This document shows positions 45,922 through 54,863 of a DNA stretch of 64,000 bases, piece after piece. The notes under the pieces were generated by a model, which saw only the letters and a program-made list of their open reading frames with translations, made no database searches and was not told where the DNA came from. Source of the DNA: Cellvibrio mixtus subsp. mixtus J3-8 (lineage in GTDB: Bacteria > Pseudomonadota > Gammaproteobacteria > Pseudomonadales > Cellvibrionaceae); assembly GCF_000766945.1 (NCBI RefSeq), contig NZ_KN266208.1, positions 346,604 to 410,603 of the forward strand, given 5' to 3'. A program made the translations under genes and the position numbers. The first letter of the stretch is position 1. Each line of letters begins with the position of its first letter.

Positions 45922-48306
45922 TTAATTTTTCCTGAGTAATCTGACACCATAAATTCCTCCCGCCACAGAACCGGGTGTCGCAACAAATTTCACTCGCAAT
46001 TTACCGTTAGATTGTTTGACCAATTCCGTCGGAATTGCGTAGGACTCAGTGAAAAATTCTTCCGCATTGCCCCTGGATTTTACATGCGCAAGCAATTGAT
46101 CATTTAAGTAAATCGCAAAGCTTCTGCCCGCATCAATCCCGGCGTAGGTGATTTGTAAAAATCTGGCTTCTTGTTTTTTATCATTCAAATCATAACTGAA
46201 CCAGGCTCGGGTATGACGCCAATGACGACCATTATAAATACCCGTTTCACTTTGTTCACCCTGATAAAAGTGATCTGACTCCGGCTGTTGCTCGCCCGGA
46301 GCAACCTGATCAATGGTTTTTACTTGCAATTCCAGACGCGCCTTTTCAGCGGCTGCGGTTTTGGCGCGGGCTTTTTCTACATCCGCCGCAGTAGTGTATG
46401 GCCAATAAATGGTATAGCGCGATTCATGTACACGAAAGAAAGGAACTAATTCCAGATGCGCAATATCTTTACCATTGATTAATCCTGACACATCAAAAGT
46501 AAGTGGTTTACCCGCGACCGGTTTTAATTTTTTAATAAAATCATTGCTGTTGCCCAATAAAAATGGCGCCGCTTCCAATGGACACATGGCCCCTTGTGCG
46601 ATATGCCCCATCCGTGAATCATCCGCAAAATAATTCAATTGCTCATTTGCAAAGGGCCGGGTCTTTGCCGCAAGTACAATAGGGCCATGCAATACTGCAT
46701 AATAATTTTCGCCACCAGGCATTTGTTCCAGCGTCGTTTGCATTGGCACCGTTAACTCAATTTTGTCACCTTTTTTCCAACGACGTTCCAGATTAATGTA
46801 TTGACCTGGCATCGCGGTTACAGTGATTGGCTCACCGTTAATCGAAACCTTGACCGTTTTATCCAGCGCCCAGAGTGGGTAGCGCAAATTTAAACTGAAA
46901 CGTGCCGTTTTATCGATGTGAATAGTTGTAATTTCCTGATCGGGAAATTGTGTATGTTGAGTAAGGAAAATACCTTTCGCTTTCCATTCCAGGCGTGAAG
47001 GAATAAATAAATTCACATATATTGCTGGCGTTTTTCCTTTGATAACATCGCGCGCATAAATAAATTCAGCGTATTTCGATTGGCTTTCCAGGCCCGAGCC
47101 AACGCAGCACCACATTCCCTTGTCCACTTGCGAATAAACACGGTAGTGATTGGGGCGCATAGGCGTGAAATAAACGAAGCCACCGGTAGTAGGGTTTTGT
47201 GAGGATAAGATGTGGTTGTAAAGCGCGCGTTCGTAATAATCTACATATTTCATTGGCGACGTTTGCGCAGCCGACGAGAGATATAACAGCTCTGTTAATT
47301 TGAGCATATTGTAAGTGTTACAGGTTTCCGGCCCTTCCACTTCATTAACCATCGACGAAAAATCCTGCTGGCCGTGGAAATGCTCTTTAACGCTGTTACC
47401 GCCAATCGCTACTGAACGTTTATCGACAACGGTTTGCCAGAAGAACTCAGCGGCTTTGTTCCATTCGGCATTATGGGTTACGTCTGCATAACGTTTGAAG
47501 CCGATCACTTTGGGAATTTGCGTATTCGCATGCAAACCGTTTAACTGGTCTTGTTGCTTTTCCAATGGCTGCAAAATGGCTTGATGGGAAAACGCTTCGG
47601 CGAGCCTCAGGTATTTTTTGTCGCCGGTAATCTCTGCCACATCTACAAATATTTCATTCATACCGCCGTGCTCGGTACGCAGCATAGTTTGCATTTGATC
47701 GGCGTTAAGATTTTTAGTGAGCGTCAACGTCCAGTCAGATAGTTTCACCAACATTTTTTTTGCGTCTTTATTATCTGCGTAGCGATAAGCATCGCGCAGA
47801 CCTGCGTAAATTTTATGGATGTTATACCAGGGCACCCAGCGCTCGTTGGTTGAAAAGTTATCCGCACGGATATTTCCTGCGGCAATTTCATCCCACATTT
47901 TTTTACTATCAGGAATGCCACCGATATAACCGGTTCCCAATTTATCCTGGCACTTTTTTAATTCGGCAATAACATAATTCAAGCGTTGCAATACTTGCTT
48001 ATCACGCGACGAGGTGTACATCAAGGCCAATGCCGATACGTAATGACCGCCCATGTGACCATCCAAACCGGTGGATTCCCAGTTACCGTAGGTTTCCTTA
48101 AAAGGCAATCCGGCTTCACGGCGAAAGGGTGCGAGTAGTTTTTCTGTATCCAATGACAGCAAATATTCTTTATTGATATTTTGTGCATGAAGGAAAGGAC
48201 TATCGAGCAATTGCACATCGCGTATTGGTGCAAGTTCAAATGCATTTACATTAAACCCAAAACCTATGCCTAATATAAAAACTAAACGAGTGAGTGATTG
48301 CTTCAT
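45922..48306 (-). CDS. GH127-type beta-L-arabinofuranosidase (secreted)
   Basis: A 794-residue protein with signal peptide (GFGFNVNA before FELAPI). It belongs to the DUF1680/GH127-GH146 group, which removes terminal beta-L-arabinofuranose using a Cys nucleophile held by zinc. The metal-binding residues are seen: Glu327 and Cys329 in GPETCNTYN, and Cys400-Cys401 in MWCCVGSG (matching Glu338, Cys340, Cys417, Cys418 of the Bifidobacterium enzyme). Other blocks: ESTGLDGHMGGHYVSALAL, WYNIHKIYAGLRDA, RTEHGGMNE. A C-terminal beta-sandwich (about 650-794) follows. It lies 105 bases after the receptor gene on the same strand, with a terminator-like hairpin between, so expression may be partly attenuated. 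Substrate would be plant glycoprotein (extensin) or pectin side chains. Confidence 0.88.
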   Translation of the reverse strand: MKQSLTRLVFILGIGFGFNVNAFELAPIRDVQLLDSPFLHAQNINKEYLLSLDTEKLLAPFRREAGLPFKETYGNWESTGLDGHMGGHYVSALALMYTSSRDKQVLQRLNYVIAELKKCQDKLGTGYIGGIPDSKKMWDEIAAGNIRADNFSTNERWVPWYNIHKIYAGLRDAYRYADNKDAKKMLVKLSDWTLTLTKNLNADQMQTMLRTEHGGMNEIFVDVAEITGDKKYLRLAEAFSHQAILQPLEKQQDQLNGLHANTQIPKVIGFKRYADVTHNAEWNKAAEFFWQTVVDKRSVAIGGNSVKEHFHGQQDFSSMVNEVEGPETCNTYNMLKLTELLYLSSAAQTSPMKYVDYYERALYNHILSSQNPTTGGFVYFTPMRPNHYRVYSQVDKGMWCCVGSGLESQSKYAEFIYARDVIKGKTPAIYVNLFIPSRLEWKAKGIFLTQHTQFPDQEITTIHIDKTARFSLNLRYPLWALDKTVKVSINGEPITVTAMPGQYINLERRWKKGDKIELTVPMQTTLEQMPGGENYYAVLHGPIVLAAKTRPFANEQLNYFADDSRMGHIAQGAMCPLEAAPFLLGNSNDFIKKLKPVAGKPLTFDVSGLINGKDIAHLELVPFFRVHESRYTIYWPYTTAADVEKARAKTAAAEKARLELQVKTIDQVAPGEQQPESDHFYQGEQSETGIYNGRHWRHTRAWFSYDLNDKKQEARFLQITYAGIDAGRSFAIYLNDQLLAHVKSRGNAEEFFTESYAIPTELVKQSNGKLRVKFVATPGSVAGGIYGVRLLRKN

Positions 48307-48350
48307 TATTTTTACCTTTTCGACAATGGCATTCAGCGCCCTATAATAAA

Positions 48351-48376
48351 AAAGGCAGCTCGTGCGAGCTGCCTTT
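48351..48376 (-). terminator. Terminator-like hairpin between receptor gene and GH127 gene
   Basis: GGCAGCTC and GAGCTGCC close on a 4-base loop; on the - strand it is followed by a T-run (A6 on the + strand at 48348-48353). It would end the transcript of the receptor gene, or let only part of it pass into the GH127 gene. Confidence 0.8.
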
Positions 48377-48411
48377 CTTGCATAACTTAACCTTGCATTA
48401 CGCTCTGCAAC

Positions 48412-51195
48412 CTAGAACGTTAAACGTGCACCCACTGCAATAGTCCGGCTATAAAGTGCTGAACCAAAGTTGCTGGTCGTTGCACCGTTTTCGCCGTAAT
48501 AGCTTTGATAAATTTCTTCTGTCAGGTTAGTGCCATCCAGCGTTAACTCAAGCCCGTCGGTTAGTTTATAACTGATTTGCAGATCCATACTCTTTTCAGG
48601 TTTTCTCCATACTTCAAGTGGATTAGCGAATACAGCAGCTTCGTAATTATTCAGGAATTCACTGCGCCATGCATAGGATAAACGCATTCCCAATTTATCT
48701 TTTTCATACGCAAGAACCACGCTGTATGATTCATCAGAAACGCCGAAAAGATCAGTTTTCTTTGATCCTACCACTTCACCATCGGAATTGGTGATTGGTG
48801 TTACTTGCGAAGACTCCAACGCGGTATAGCTTGCCTGCACACCAAAACCATCAAGAATTCCCGGCAGGTTTTCAGGGAACCAAACAGCGCCCAATTCCAA
48901 ACCACTCAATTCACCATTCGACGCATTGTATGGCTGGCTCAGAACGTACGTACCCAATGTACCATCAGGTTTTGTACGCTCAACCTGGCGACGGAAATCA
49001 ATGACAAAACCGTCAACTTCACGCTTGAACAATGTTCCGTATAACGAACTGGCATCAGCAAAATACCATTCCAACGAAATGTCATAGTTTTTGGATTCTG
49101 TTGGTTTCAGATCCGGATTACCGCCCGATGCGCTACCAAGTTTGCTACCCGTTACACTTTCATTATAAATAATCTGGGAATTTAACGCTGAAAAGTTGGG
49201 GCGACGCAATGTTTCGGTATAAGCAAAACGTGCGAATAAATCATCAGTCAACGCATAACGCAATGAAAGACTAGGCAACACTTTCGAGGTGTCCGCAGAA
49301 TCGGCGTAAATATCTTTAGTGGGTGACACGGTATCGGTAAATTCCATGTCCGTTTCAGAACCGGTATAACGCAAACCAATTTCACCGTCCAGCGTTCTGC
49401 CCGCAACTTCAGTTTCATATTGCGTTGTTACATATGCAGAGGTCGTTAGCTCTTCAATATTGAAGCTTTCATCCAATGCCAGTTTTTTCAGATTGTAAGT
49501 AGCGCGCATTTCATCAGCATGCGACCGCAAGTAATATCCGTTCGCAACAGCCCATGTAGTTGGAACATTGGCTTCACCATCAAAGAAACCATCATTGATG
49601 TAAGTCATCTGTGCAGTAATAGGAAGTGCAGAATTAAATCCTTCCTGGCGACTAAATGCTTCTGATGCAGTGCGCTTATCTATACGCACACCAAAATTAA
49701 TTTTGTTAAAAATTCCAAGATCAGTGTTATAGGCTGCATCCGTGGTGAAAGTAACCGCATCACCTTTATTTTTGTTGGCATTGTCATACAACTGGGCTGT
49801 TTTCCAGTTGGCGACATCCGCTACATTTGCTTCGTTTAGCGCTGTTGCCGGATTATCAATAAATTCGAAGGCAGGGATGCCACCGCTATTATTGAAATCA
49901 ACATTCAAACCATAACGAGCGCCTTCATAACGCATGGCAATAAAATCGGTTGAGAATTCACTTTCTTGTAAAACCAATTCAGATTTCACATTGAAGTCAT
50001 CAGTAATGTCCCAGTTACCACCAAATGCATAAACAAAACTATCAGTCTTACCGATAGTCAAATCACCGCTGGTAAAAGACCAGTTGTCTTTCACACTACG
50101 GGATTTAACAATGTTGGTCCCTTCGAACAATTTAATATTTGCATCATTTACTGCAGTCGGGCTATTTGCGTAAGAGCCCCACCAATCGGCAAAAGAAAAT
50201 AACAATGAGTTAAAGGAATCATTGCGATAACCGTTATAGAACGCTTCAAATATGTATTCAGACGTGTCATTTGGAGCAAATTGTAAAGATATATTCGCTG
50301 CAGAACGTTCACGTTTGCCGGTAAAGTCACTGGAAAAAATAGCATCTCGACCGAGGATGTATTCCATAGGTTGACCATTTACATCCAGGGTTGAACCCGG
50401 AGTATTAGGTAACCCGTTTAATAAGCCACCTTGCCAAATCGGATTTTCAGCAACATTGTCTCTGGTCGGAAAAATACGCTCGTAACTTGTATAAGGTGCA
50501 ACAGGATTATTCGTAGCAAAAGGCACCATTGCACCAGCGGTAATGCTTTGATCGCGATAACTGGTTTCTGCATAAGACAGGTTTACCAATGCACCAAACT
50601 CACCTGACCCCGTGTCCCAGCGATTGCTCGCCAAACCGCTAATTTGTGGGTCAGTTTTGTCGGGTTGCTCCTGATAAATGCCACGGCCAGCAACAACAAT
50701 TTTGCTACCTTCAAAATCAAATGGGCGCTGGGTTTTAATATCAATCACCCCCGCAATGCCACTTTCGATTTGACTCGCAGAGCGGGTTTTATAAACATCA
50801 ACCTGGCGCAATAAACTCGCAGGAATATCTTGTAATGCAACAGAAAGACCTGAAGCAGTAAAAATATTGCGGCCATTTACCGTGGTAGTGACGTCCGTTA
50901 AACCGCGAATAGAAATACCCGATACTTCACCGGAGCCGCGATTGGTTACCTGCACGCCAGTGACACGCTGCAATGCCTCAACAACGTTGTTATCTGGAAA
51001 CTTACCGATGTCTTCAGCCACGATGGCATCAACAATTTGCACTTTATCTTTTTTAACATCCAGGGCTTTTGTCAAACTGCCGCGAATACCACTGATAACA
51101 ATCTCCTCAACCTGGTCTTCCTGCGCAACCGTAAAGGAAGTACCTAATGCTGCCGCCATGGCAACAGCGATGCTGAGTGTTTTTTTCTGGAACAT
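48412..51195 (-). CDS. TonB-dependent receptor 1 (arabino-oligosaccharide uptake, inferred)
   Basis: A 927-residue outer-membrane receptor: signal peptide ending SFTVAQ, a TonB-box-like EEIVISG, plug domain (about 40-170; IVDAIVAEDIGKFPDNNVVEALQRV, then GISIRGL), and a 22-strand barrel ending in the aromatic C-terminus YSRTIAVGARLTF. It is of the long type found in Xanthomonas and Cellvibrio polysaccharide loci, where such proteins import oligosaccharides using proton-motive force through TonB-ExbBD. The ATG at 51195 with GGGAG upstream replaces an ORF extension of 49 residues. Paralogue of the receptor at 51981-54761. Its 5' region has a complex leader. Confidence 0.92.
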   Translation of the reverse strand: MFQKKTLSIAVAMAAALGTSFTVAQEDQVEEIVISGIRGSLTKALDVKKDKVQIVDAIVAEDIGKFPDNNVVEALQRVTGVQVTNRGSGEVSGISIRGLTDVTTTVNGRNIFTASGLSVALQDIPASLLRQVDVYKTRSASQIESGIAGVIDIKTQRPFDFEGSKIVVAGRGIYQEQPDKTDPQISGLASNRWDTGSGEFGALVNLSYAETSYRDQSITAGAMVPFATNNPVAPYTSYERIFPTRDNVAENPIWQGGLLNGLPNTPGSTLDVNGQPMEYILGRDAIFSSDFTGKRERSAANISLQFAPNDTSEYIFEAFYNGYRNDSFNSLLFSFADWWGSYANSPTAVNDANIKLFEGTNIVKSRSVKDNWSFTSGDLTIGKTDSFVYAFGGNWDITDDFNVKSELVLQESEFSTDFIAMRYEGARYGLNVDFNNSGGIPAFEFIDNPATALNEANVADVANWKTAQLYDNANKNKGDAVTFTTDAAYNTDLGIFNKINFGVRIDKRTASEAFSRQEGFNSALPITAQMTYINDGFFDGEANVPTTWAVANGYYLRSHADEMRATYNLKKLALDESFNIEELTTSAYVTTQYETEVAGRTLDGEIGLRYTGSETDMEFTDTVSPTKDIYADSADTSKVLPSLSLRYALTDDLFARFAYTETLRRPNFSALNSQIIYNESVTGSKLGSASGGNPDLKPTESKNYDISLEWYFADASSLYGTLFKREVDGFVIDFRRQVERTKPDGTLGTYVLSQPYNASNGELSGLELGAVWFPENLPGILDGFGVQASYTALESSQVTPITNSDGEVVGSKKTDLFGVSDESYSVVLAYEKDKLGMRLSYAWRSEFLNNYEAAVFANPLEVWRKPEKSMDLQISYKLTDGLELTLDGTNLTEEIYQSYYGENGATTSNFGSALYSRTIAVGARLTF

Positions 51196-51663
51196 GTGTA
51201 TCTCCCATATGCGATGGCACCTTGTGGCAATTCGACAGGCACCTATCGTTATTATCTGAACGCTCGTGTTTTGTCTTATAAAAAAGCCAGCCCCAAAGGA
51301 AAAACTCCCGGCCGGCTGATATTTATGCGCAGTAGCAGTCAATTACATGCTTATCAAATGTGCATATTGTAAGACAAATAAATCCTAACTTTGGCATCTT
51401 ATCCAGTCAATGAAAAAAGTGCTTTTTCGTGTAAAGGCGGGAATTTATTAATAGATGGGAAAGTTGGTAACAGTATTGATGAAAAATTAATCCAATCGTT
51501 AATTAACTGAATTGAAAATAATGATTAAAAAAAATTATCGTTAACGATTATTGATGGGGTCATGAAAAATAAAAAAACCGCTTAAAAACAGTAGTTTTAT
51601 TGCAAAAATCTACTTTCCACGTTCGATCATTGATAACAAGTCTTTTAAAAAAACAGGAAAAAA

Positions 51664-51696
51664 TAAAAAAGCCGTTACAGAAAATCTGCAACGGCT
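51664..51696 (-). terminator. Orphan terminator between the receptor genes
   Basis: AGCCGTTaCAGA and TCTGcAACGGCT pair around AAA, and on the - strand are followed by T6. No gene ends here, so it may terminate a small RNA or leader starting near 51800. Confidence 0.6.
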
Positions 51697-51937
51697 GAAA
51701 AATTGGTGCAAACAAACAGCGTCACACCATCCAACGACAAACGGATAAGTCCTGACAAGACATAGGCTCGAATGAGCCAAAGAGATTAACCTGACAAAAC
51801 AACTTAACACTCAATTTGTAATATAATATATTAATAAAACTTATTGTCCAGTATTTTGACAATTATTTTTTAAACATTTTTATTGTTGCTCCATATACAG
51901 CCATGCTTCATGTGGATCGCGCATAAATCAACGCCAT

Positions 51938-51971
51938 AAAAAAAGCCCTGCTTCAGGGGGCAGGGCTTTTT
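51938..51971 (-). terminator. Terminator of receptor 2
   Basis: AAAGCCCTGC and GCAGGGCTTT pair with an 8-base loop; on the - strand a T-tract follows. It lies ten bases after the stop of the receptor gene at 51981. Confidence 0.9.
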
Positions 51972-51980
51972 CGCAACACC

Positions 51981-54761
51981 TTAGAAGGCGTAACGCACAC
52001 CTATGGCATAGGTTTTGGAATAAATGGCGTTGCCAAAGTTAAACAGGTTTTGATTACCCTCACCGTAGTAATTTTGATAAACATCATCCAACAAGTTGGT
52101 ACCGTCGAAAGTGATGGCCAGTTCGTCGGTCACATCGTAGTTCAACTGGAATGACAGGTCCTGCTCAGGTCGACTCCAGAACTGGATGGGGTTAGCAAAA
52201 ATAGACGCTTCGTTACCCTGGAAGAACTTCTCACGCCATACATAAGATAAACGCGCACCAAAGCTCTCTTTTTCATAGGCTAATACCACACTGTAAGACG
52301 AATCAGACACCCCACTCATTTTGGATTTGTTGTAACCGCTGACACTGCCATCTTCCGCAAACTCGGGGTTCAACTGCTCGGAATCCAGCATGGTATAGCT
52401 GGCTTGCACCCCCAAACCATCCAGCGCTGCTGGCAGATTATCAGGGAAGTAAACCAGGCCAATTTCCAAGCCACTCAACTCACCGTCAGCTGCGTTAACC
52501 GGCGCGTTCAATACATAAGGACGGGTTTTTCCATCATCGCCCTCACGCACAATAGTTTTCTTACCATTGATAACAAGACCATCGATCTCACGCTTAAACA
52601 CTGCACCATACAGCGAGCTACCTTCGGCAAAATACCATTCCAGCGACAGGTCATAGTTTTTGGAGTAGGTTGGCTTAAGCCCCGGGTTACCGCCAGTGCC
52701 CGTACCGTATGGTGTACTGGTCAATGGGTCCTGGAAGTCCTGATTTGGGTTCAAGGCGTTATATTCAGGCATACGCAGGGTTTCCGTGTACGCGGCGCGC
52801 CCGACTATTTCATCGGTGATATTCCAGTTCAGCACCAGGCTCGGCAACACCTCAGTAGCAGAAGAATCGCCCAGTGTCATAACGCCATCCTTCCAGAACT
52901 CCAGATCCTGCTGGTAATCCACTGCGCGCAACCCCAGCTCACCATTGAGGCTATCACTCAGATGGAATTTGCTAGTGACATACAGCGCGGCAGCGTCTTC
53001 ATCAACATTGAAACTTTTTGTCAGAATCGGTGCATCAAGGTCGCTGTAGACAGCGCGTACCGCATCCTGATTTCTCAACAAATAGGAGCCATCTGCAGTG
53101 ATAAAGCTATCGAAAATAGTGGCGCGGCCATCGAAGTAGTTATCAACCGTAAAGATCAAACCGGAGCCGTCACCCGATGCACCGGCGGCGGTTAACAATT
53201 GCATCAATTGACTGACACTGGTGTTGGCGATACCTGCATTATCGTCCCGCGTAAGCACTTCCGCGCTACGCACCTGGTAGCGGCCACCCACTTTGATGCT
53301 ATCGATAAAATTGCCATCCAATTGCCAGTCGGCGTCCAGCGTATACGCCACCGAATCACCTTCATTGCTGGAGCCATTATCGTAAACAGTCCCCGCCCTC
53401 CAATTGGCAACTGCCGCCATATCGGATTCATCAAGCGCAGTGGCAGGGTTATCCCGGAAGACCACCGACGGAATACCGTCGCGATCGTTGTAATCCACGT
53501 CCAAACCATAGGCGGTACGATCAAAGCGCATGGCAAAGAAATTGGTGGTGTATTTACTCTCTTGTAAAACCAGTTCGGAATTTACGGTCAACTTATCTGA
53601 TGGTGCCCACTTGGCACCCAACGCATACAGGTAGCTGTCCGTTTTACCATCGGAATAATCTCCACTTTGGAAGCCGCCGTTATCGCGCCCCTGGTGCTCT
53701 TTAACCACATTGGTGCCTTCGTAAACGATAGGAATATCGATGTTGCCGTTTTGATGCTCCAGCACGTTGGTAAACCACATGGCGTTTTGCTGGGTATTGC
53801 GATAGCCGGTGTAGAAACCTTCAGCCAGGAATTCCCAATCGTCATTTGGTGCCCACTGCAAGGAAAAGCTGGCAGCCGGGCGTTTGCGGAAACCGGAGAA
53901 AGACGTACCAAACACCGCGTCACGCATCATCAGATAATCGACAGTTTGACCATCAACATTCAGCGTTGAGCCTGCCGTATAAGGTATACCAGTCTCCAAA
54001 CCCGCCTGCCAAACATCACTGCCGCTGGATTTATTGGGGATCATTTGATACGGCGAATACGCCGATGCCGGGGATGCAGAAAAGAATGGGTATACCGCAC
54101 CGGCAGTCATAGTGTCATCGCGATAATGGGTTTCAGCGTAACCGACGTTGATCAATGCCCCGAATTCGCCACCACTTTCCAGTTCCCAGCGATTGCTGTA
54201 GAGCGCACTGATATTGGGATCAATCTTGTCGGGTTGATCGGTATAAATGCCGCGTGCAGCCAACACCACTTTTTCACCGTCAAACATAAATGGGCGATTG
54301 GTTTTTACATCGATAGAACCGGCGATACCGCGCTCGGTGCGATCAGCAGAACGGGTTTTGTATACATCGACACTGCTCAACAAGCTGGCAGGAATATCCC
54401 AAATAGCGACGTCGCGGCCAGCGCCGGTAAATACATCGCGACCATTAACGGAGGTGTGCACGTCGGTCAAACCACGGATAGAAATACCGTCAACTTCACC
54501 GCCGCCACGGCCGGTAGTTTGCACACCCGTTACGCGTTGCAGCGCTTCCACTACGTTGTTGTCCGGGAATTTACCAATATCTTCTGCGACTATGGCATCT
54601 ACAATTTGCGTATTCTCGCGTTTAATATCCAATGCTTTACTCAGGCTGCCGCGAATACCTTGTACGATAACTTCTTCAACTTGCTCTTGTTCTTGCGCAC
54701 TACTCAGTTGCGCCAACATTGCAGCGAGCATCGCAGTGGCTAATGCTGTTTTCTTATACAT
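51981..54761 (-). CDS. TonB-dependent receptor 2 (arabinan fragment uptake, inferred)
   Basis: A 926-residue outer-membrane receptor, same layout as receptor 1: signal peptide (to SSAQ), EEVIVQG, plug with IVDAIVAEDIGKFPDNNVVEAL, barrel ending YSKTYAIGVRYAF. The first 200 residues are nearly identical in pattern to receptor 1, the loops differ, so they probably take different oligosaccharides. TTGGAG precedes the ATG. It follows the GH43-LamG gene by 102 bases on the same strand and may share its transcript; a stem-loop without T-run lies between them. Confidence 0.92.
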   Translation of the reverse strand: MYKKTALATAMLAAMLAQLSSAQEQEQVEEVIVQGIRGSLSKALDIKRENTQIVDAIVAEDIGKFPDNNVVEALQRVTGVQTTGRGGGEVDGISIRGLTDVHTSVNGRDVFTGAGRDVAIWDIPASLLSSVDVYKTRSADRTERGIAGSIDVKTNRPFMFDGEKVVLAARGIYTDQPDKIDPNISALYSNRWELESGGEFGALINVGYAETHYRDDTMTAGAVYPFFSASPASAYSPYQMIPNKSSGSDVWQAGLETGIPYTAGSTLNVDGQTVDYLMMRDAVFGTSFSGFRKRPAASFSLQWAPNDDWEFLAEGFYTGYRNTQQNAMWFTNVLEHQNGNIDIPIVYEGTNVVKEHQGRDNGGFQSGDYSDGKTDSYLYALGAKWAPSDKLTVNSELVLQESKYTTNFFAMRFDRTAYGLDVDYNDRDGIPSVVFRDNPATALDESDMAAVANWRAGTVYDNGSSNEGDSVAYTLDADWQLDGNFIDSIKVGGRYQVRSAEVLTRDDNAGIANTSVSQLMQLLTAAGASGDGSGLIFTVDNYFDGRATIFDSFITADGSYLLRNQDAVRAVYSDLDAPILTKSFNVDEDAAALYVTSKFHLSDSLNGELGLRAVDYQQDLEFWKDGVMTLGDSSATEVLPSLVLNWNITDEIVGRAAYTETLRMPEYNALNPNQDFQDPLTSTPYGTGTGGNPGLKPTYSKNYDLSLEWYFAEGSSLYGAVFKREIDGLVINGKKTIVREGDDGKTRPYVLNAPVNAADGELSGLEIGLVYFPDNLPAALDGLGVQASYTMLDSEQLNPEFAEDGSVSGYNKSKMSGVSDSSYSVVLAYEKESFGARLSYVWREKFFQGNEASIFANPIQFWSRPEQDLSFQLNYDVTDELAITFDGTNLLDDVYQNYYGEGNQNLFNFGNAIYSKTYAIGVRYAF

Positions 54762-54792
54762 TTTTCAACTCCAAATTTTTTATTAAATTTGA

Positions 54793-54813
54793 GTTAATCC
54801 TGTATTGATTAAC
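54793..54813. promoter_or_regulatory. Inverted repeat upstream of receptor 2
   Basis: GTTAATC and GATTAAC around CTGTATT, 32 bases before the start codon. It could be an operator or part of an mRNA hairpin; its place in a short gap favours an operator. Confidence 0.4.
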
Positions 54814-54833
54814 CCAATTTCAAAGAATGGTTA

Positions 54834-54854
54834 GCGAGGGGCCGCGTCCCTCGC
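54834..54854 (-). repeat. Stem-loop after the GH43-LamG gene
   Basis: GCGAGGG and CCCTCGC around GCCGCGT, ten bases after the stop. No T-tract on the - strand, so it may protect or process the mRNA rather than terminate. Confidence 0.5.
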
Positions 54855-54863
54855 CGCTGCGAA

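Larger units (their letters stand above)
51196..51980. promoter_or_regulatory. 785-base regulatory region between the two receptor genes
   Basis: Downstream to upstream of receptor 1: the sequence CTATCGTTATTATCTG (51243-51258), similar to one before the symporter gene; a hairpin with AGCCAGCC/GGCCGGCT arms (about 51285-51316); the perfect palindrome ATCGTTAACGAT (51537-51548) and half-site ATCGTTAA (51495-51502); a second hairpin AGCCGTT/AACGGCT (51670-51696) with A-run on the left, that is a - strand terminator; TGTAATATAATAT (51817-51829); and the terminator of receptor 2 (51938-51971). No convincing gene. Confidence 0.6.

Noticed and set aside
51610-51810. 66-codon - strand frame between the receptors
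   Set aside because: It contains the hairpin at 51670-51696, which looks like a terminator, and has no ribosome site.
52404-53195. 263-codon open frame on the + strand opposite receptor 2
   Set aside because: It is antisense to a well-supported TonB-dependent receptor, has no ribosome site, and its protein has no recognisable pattern.
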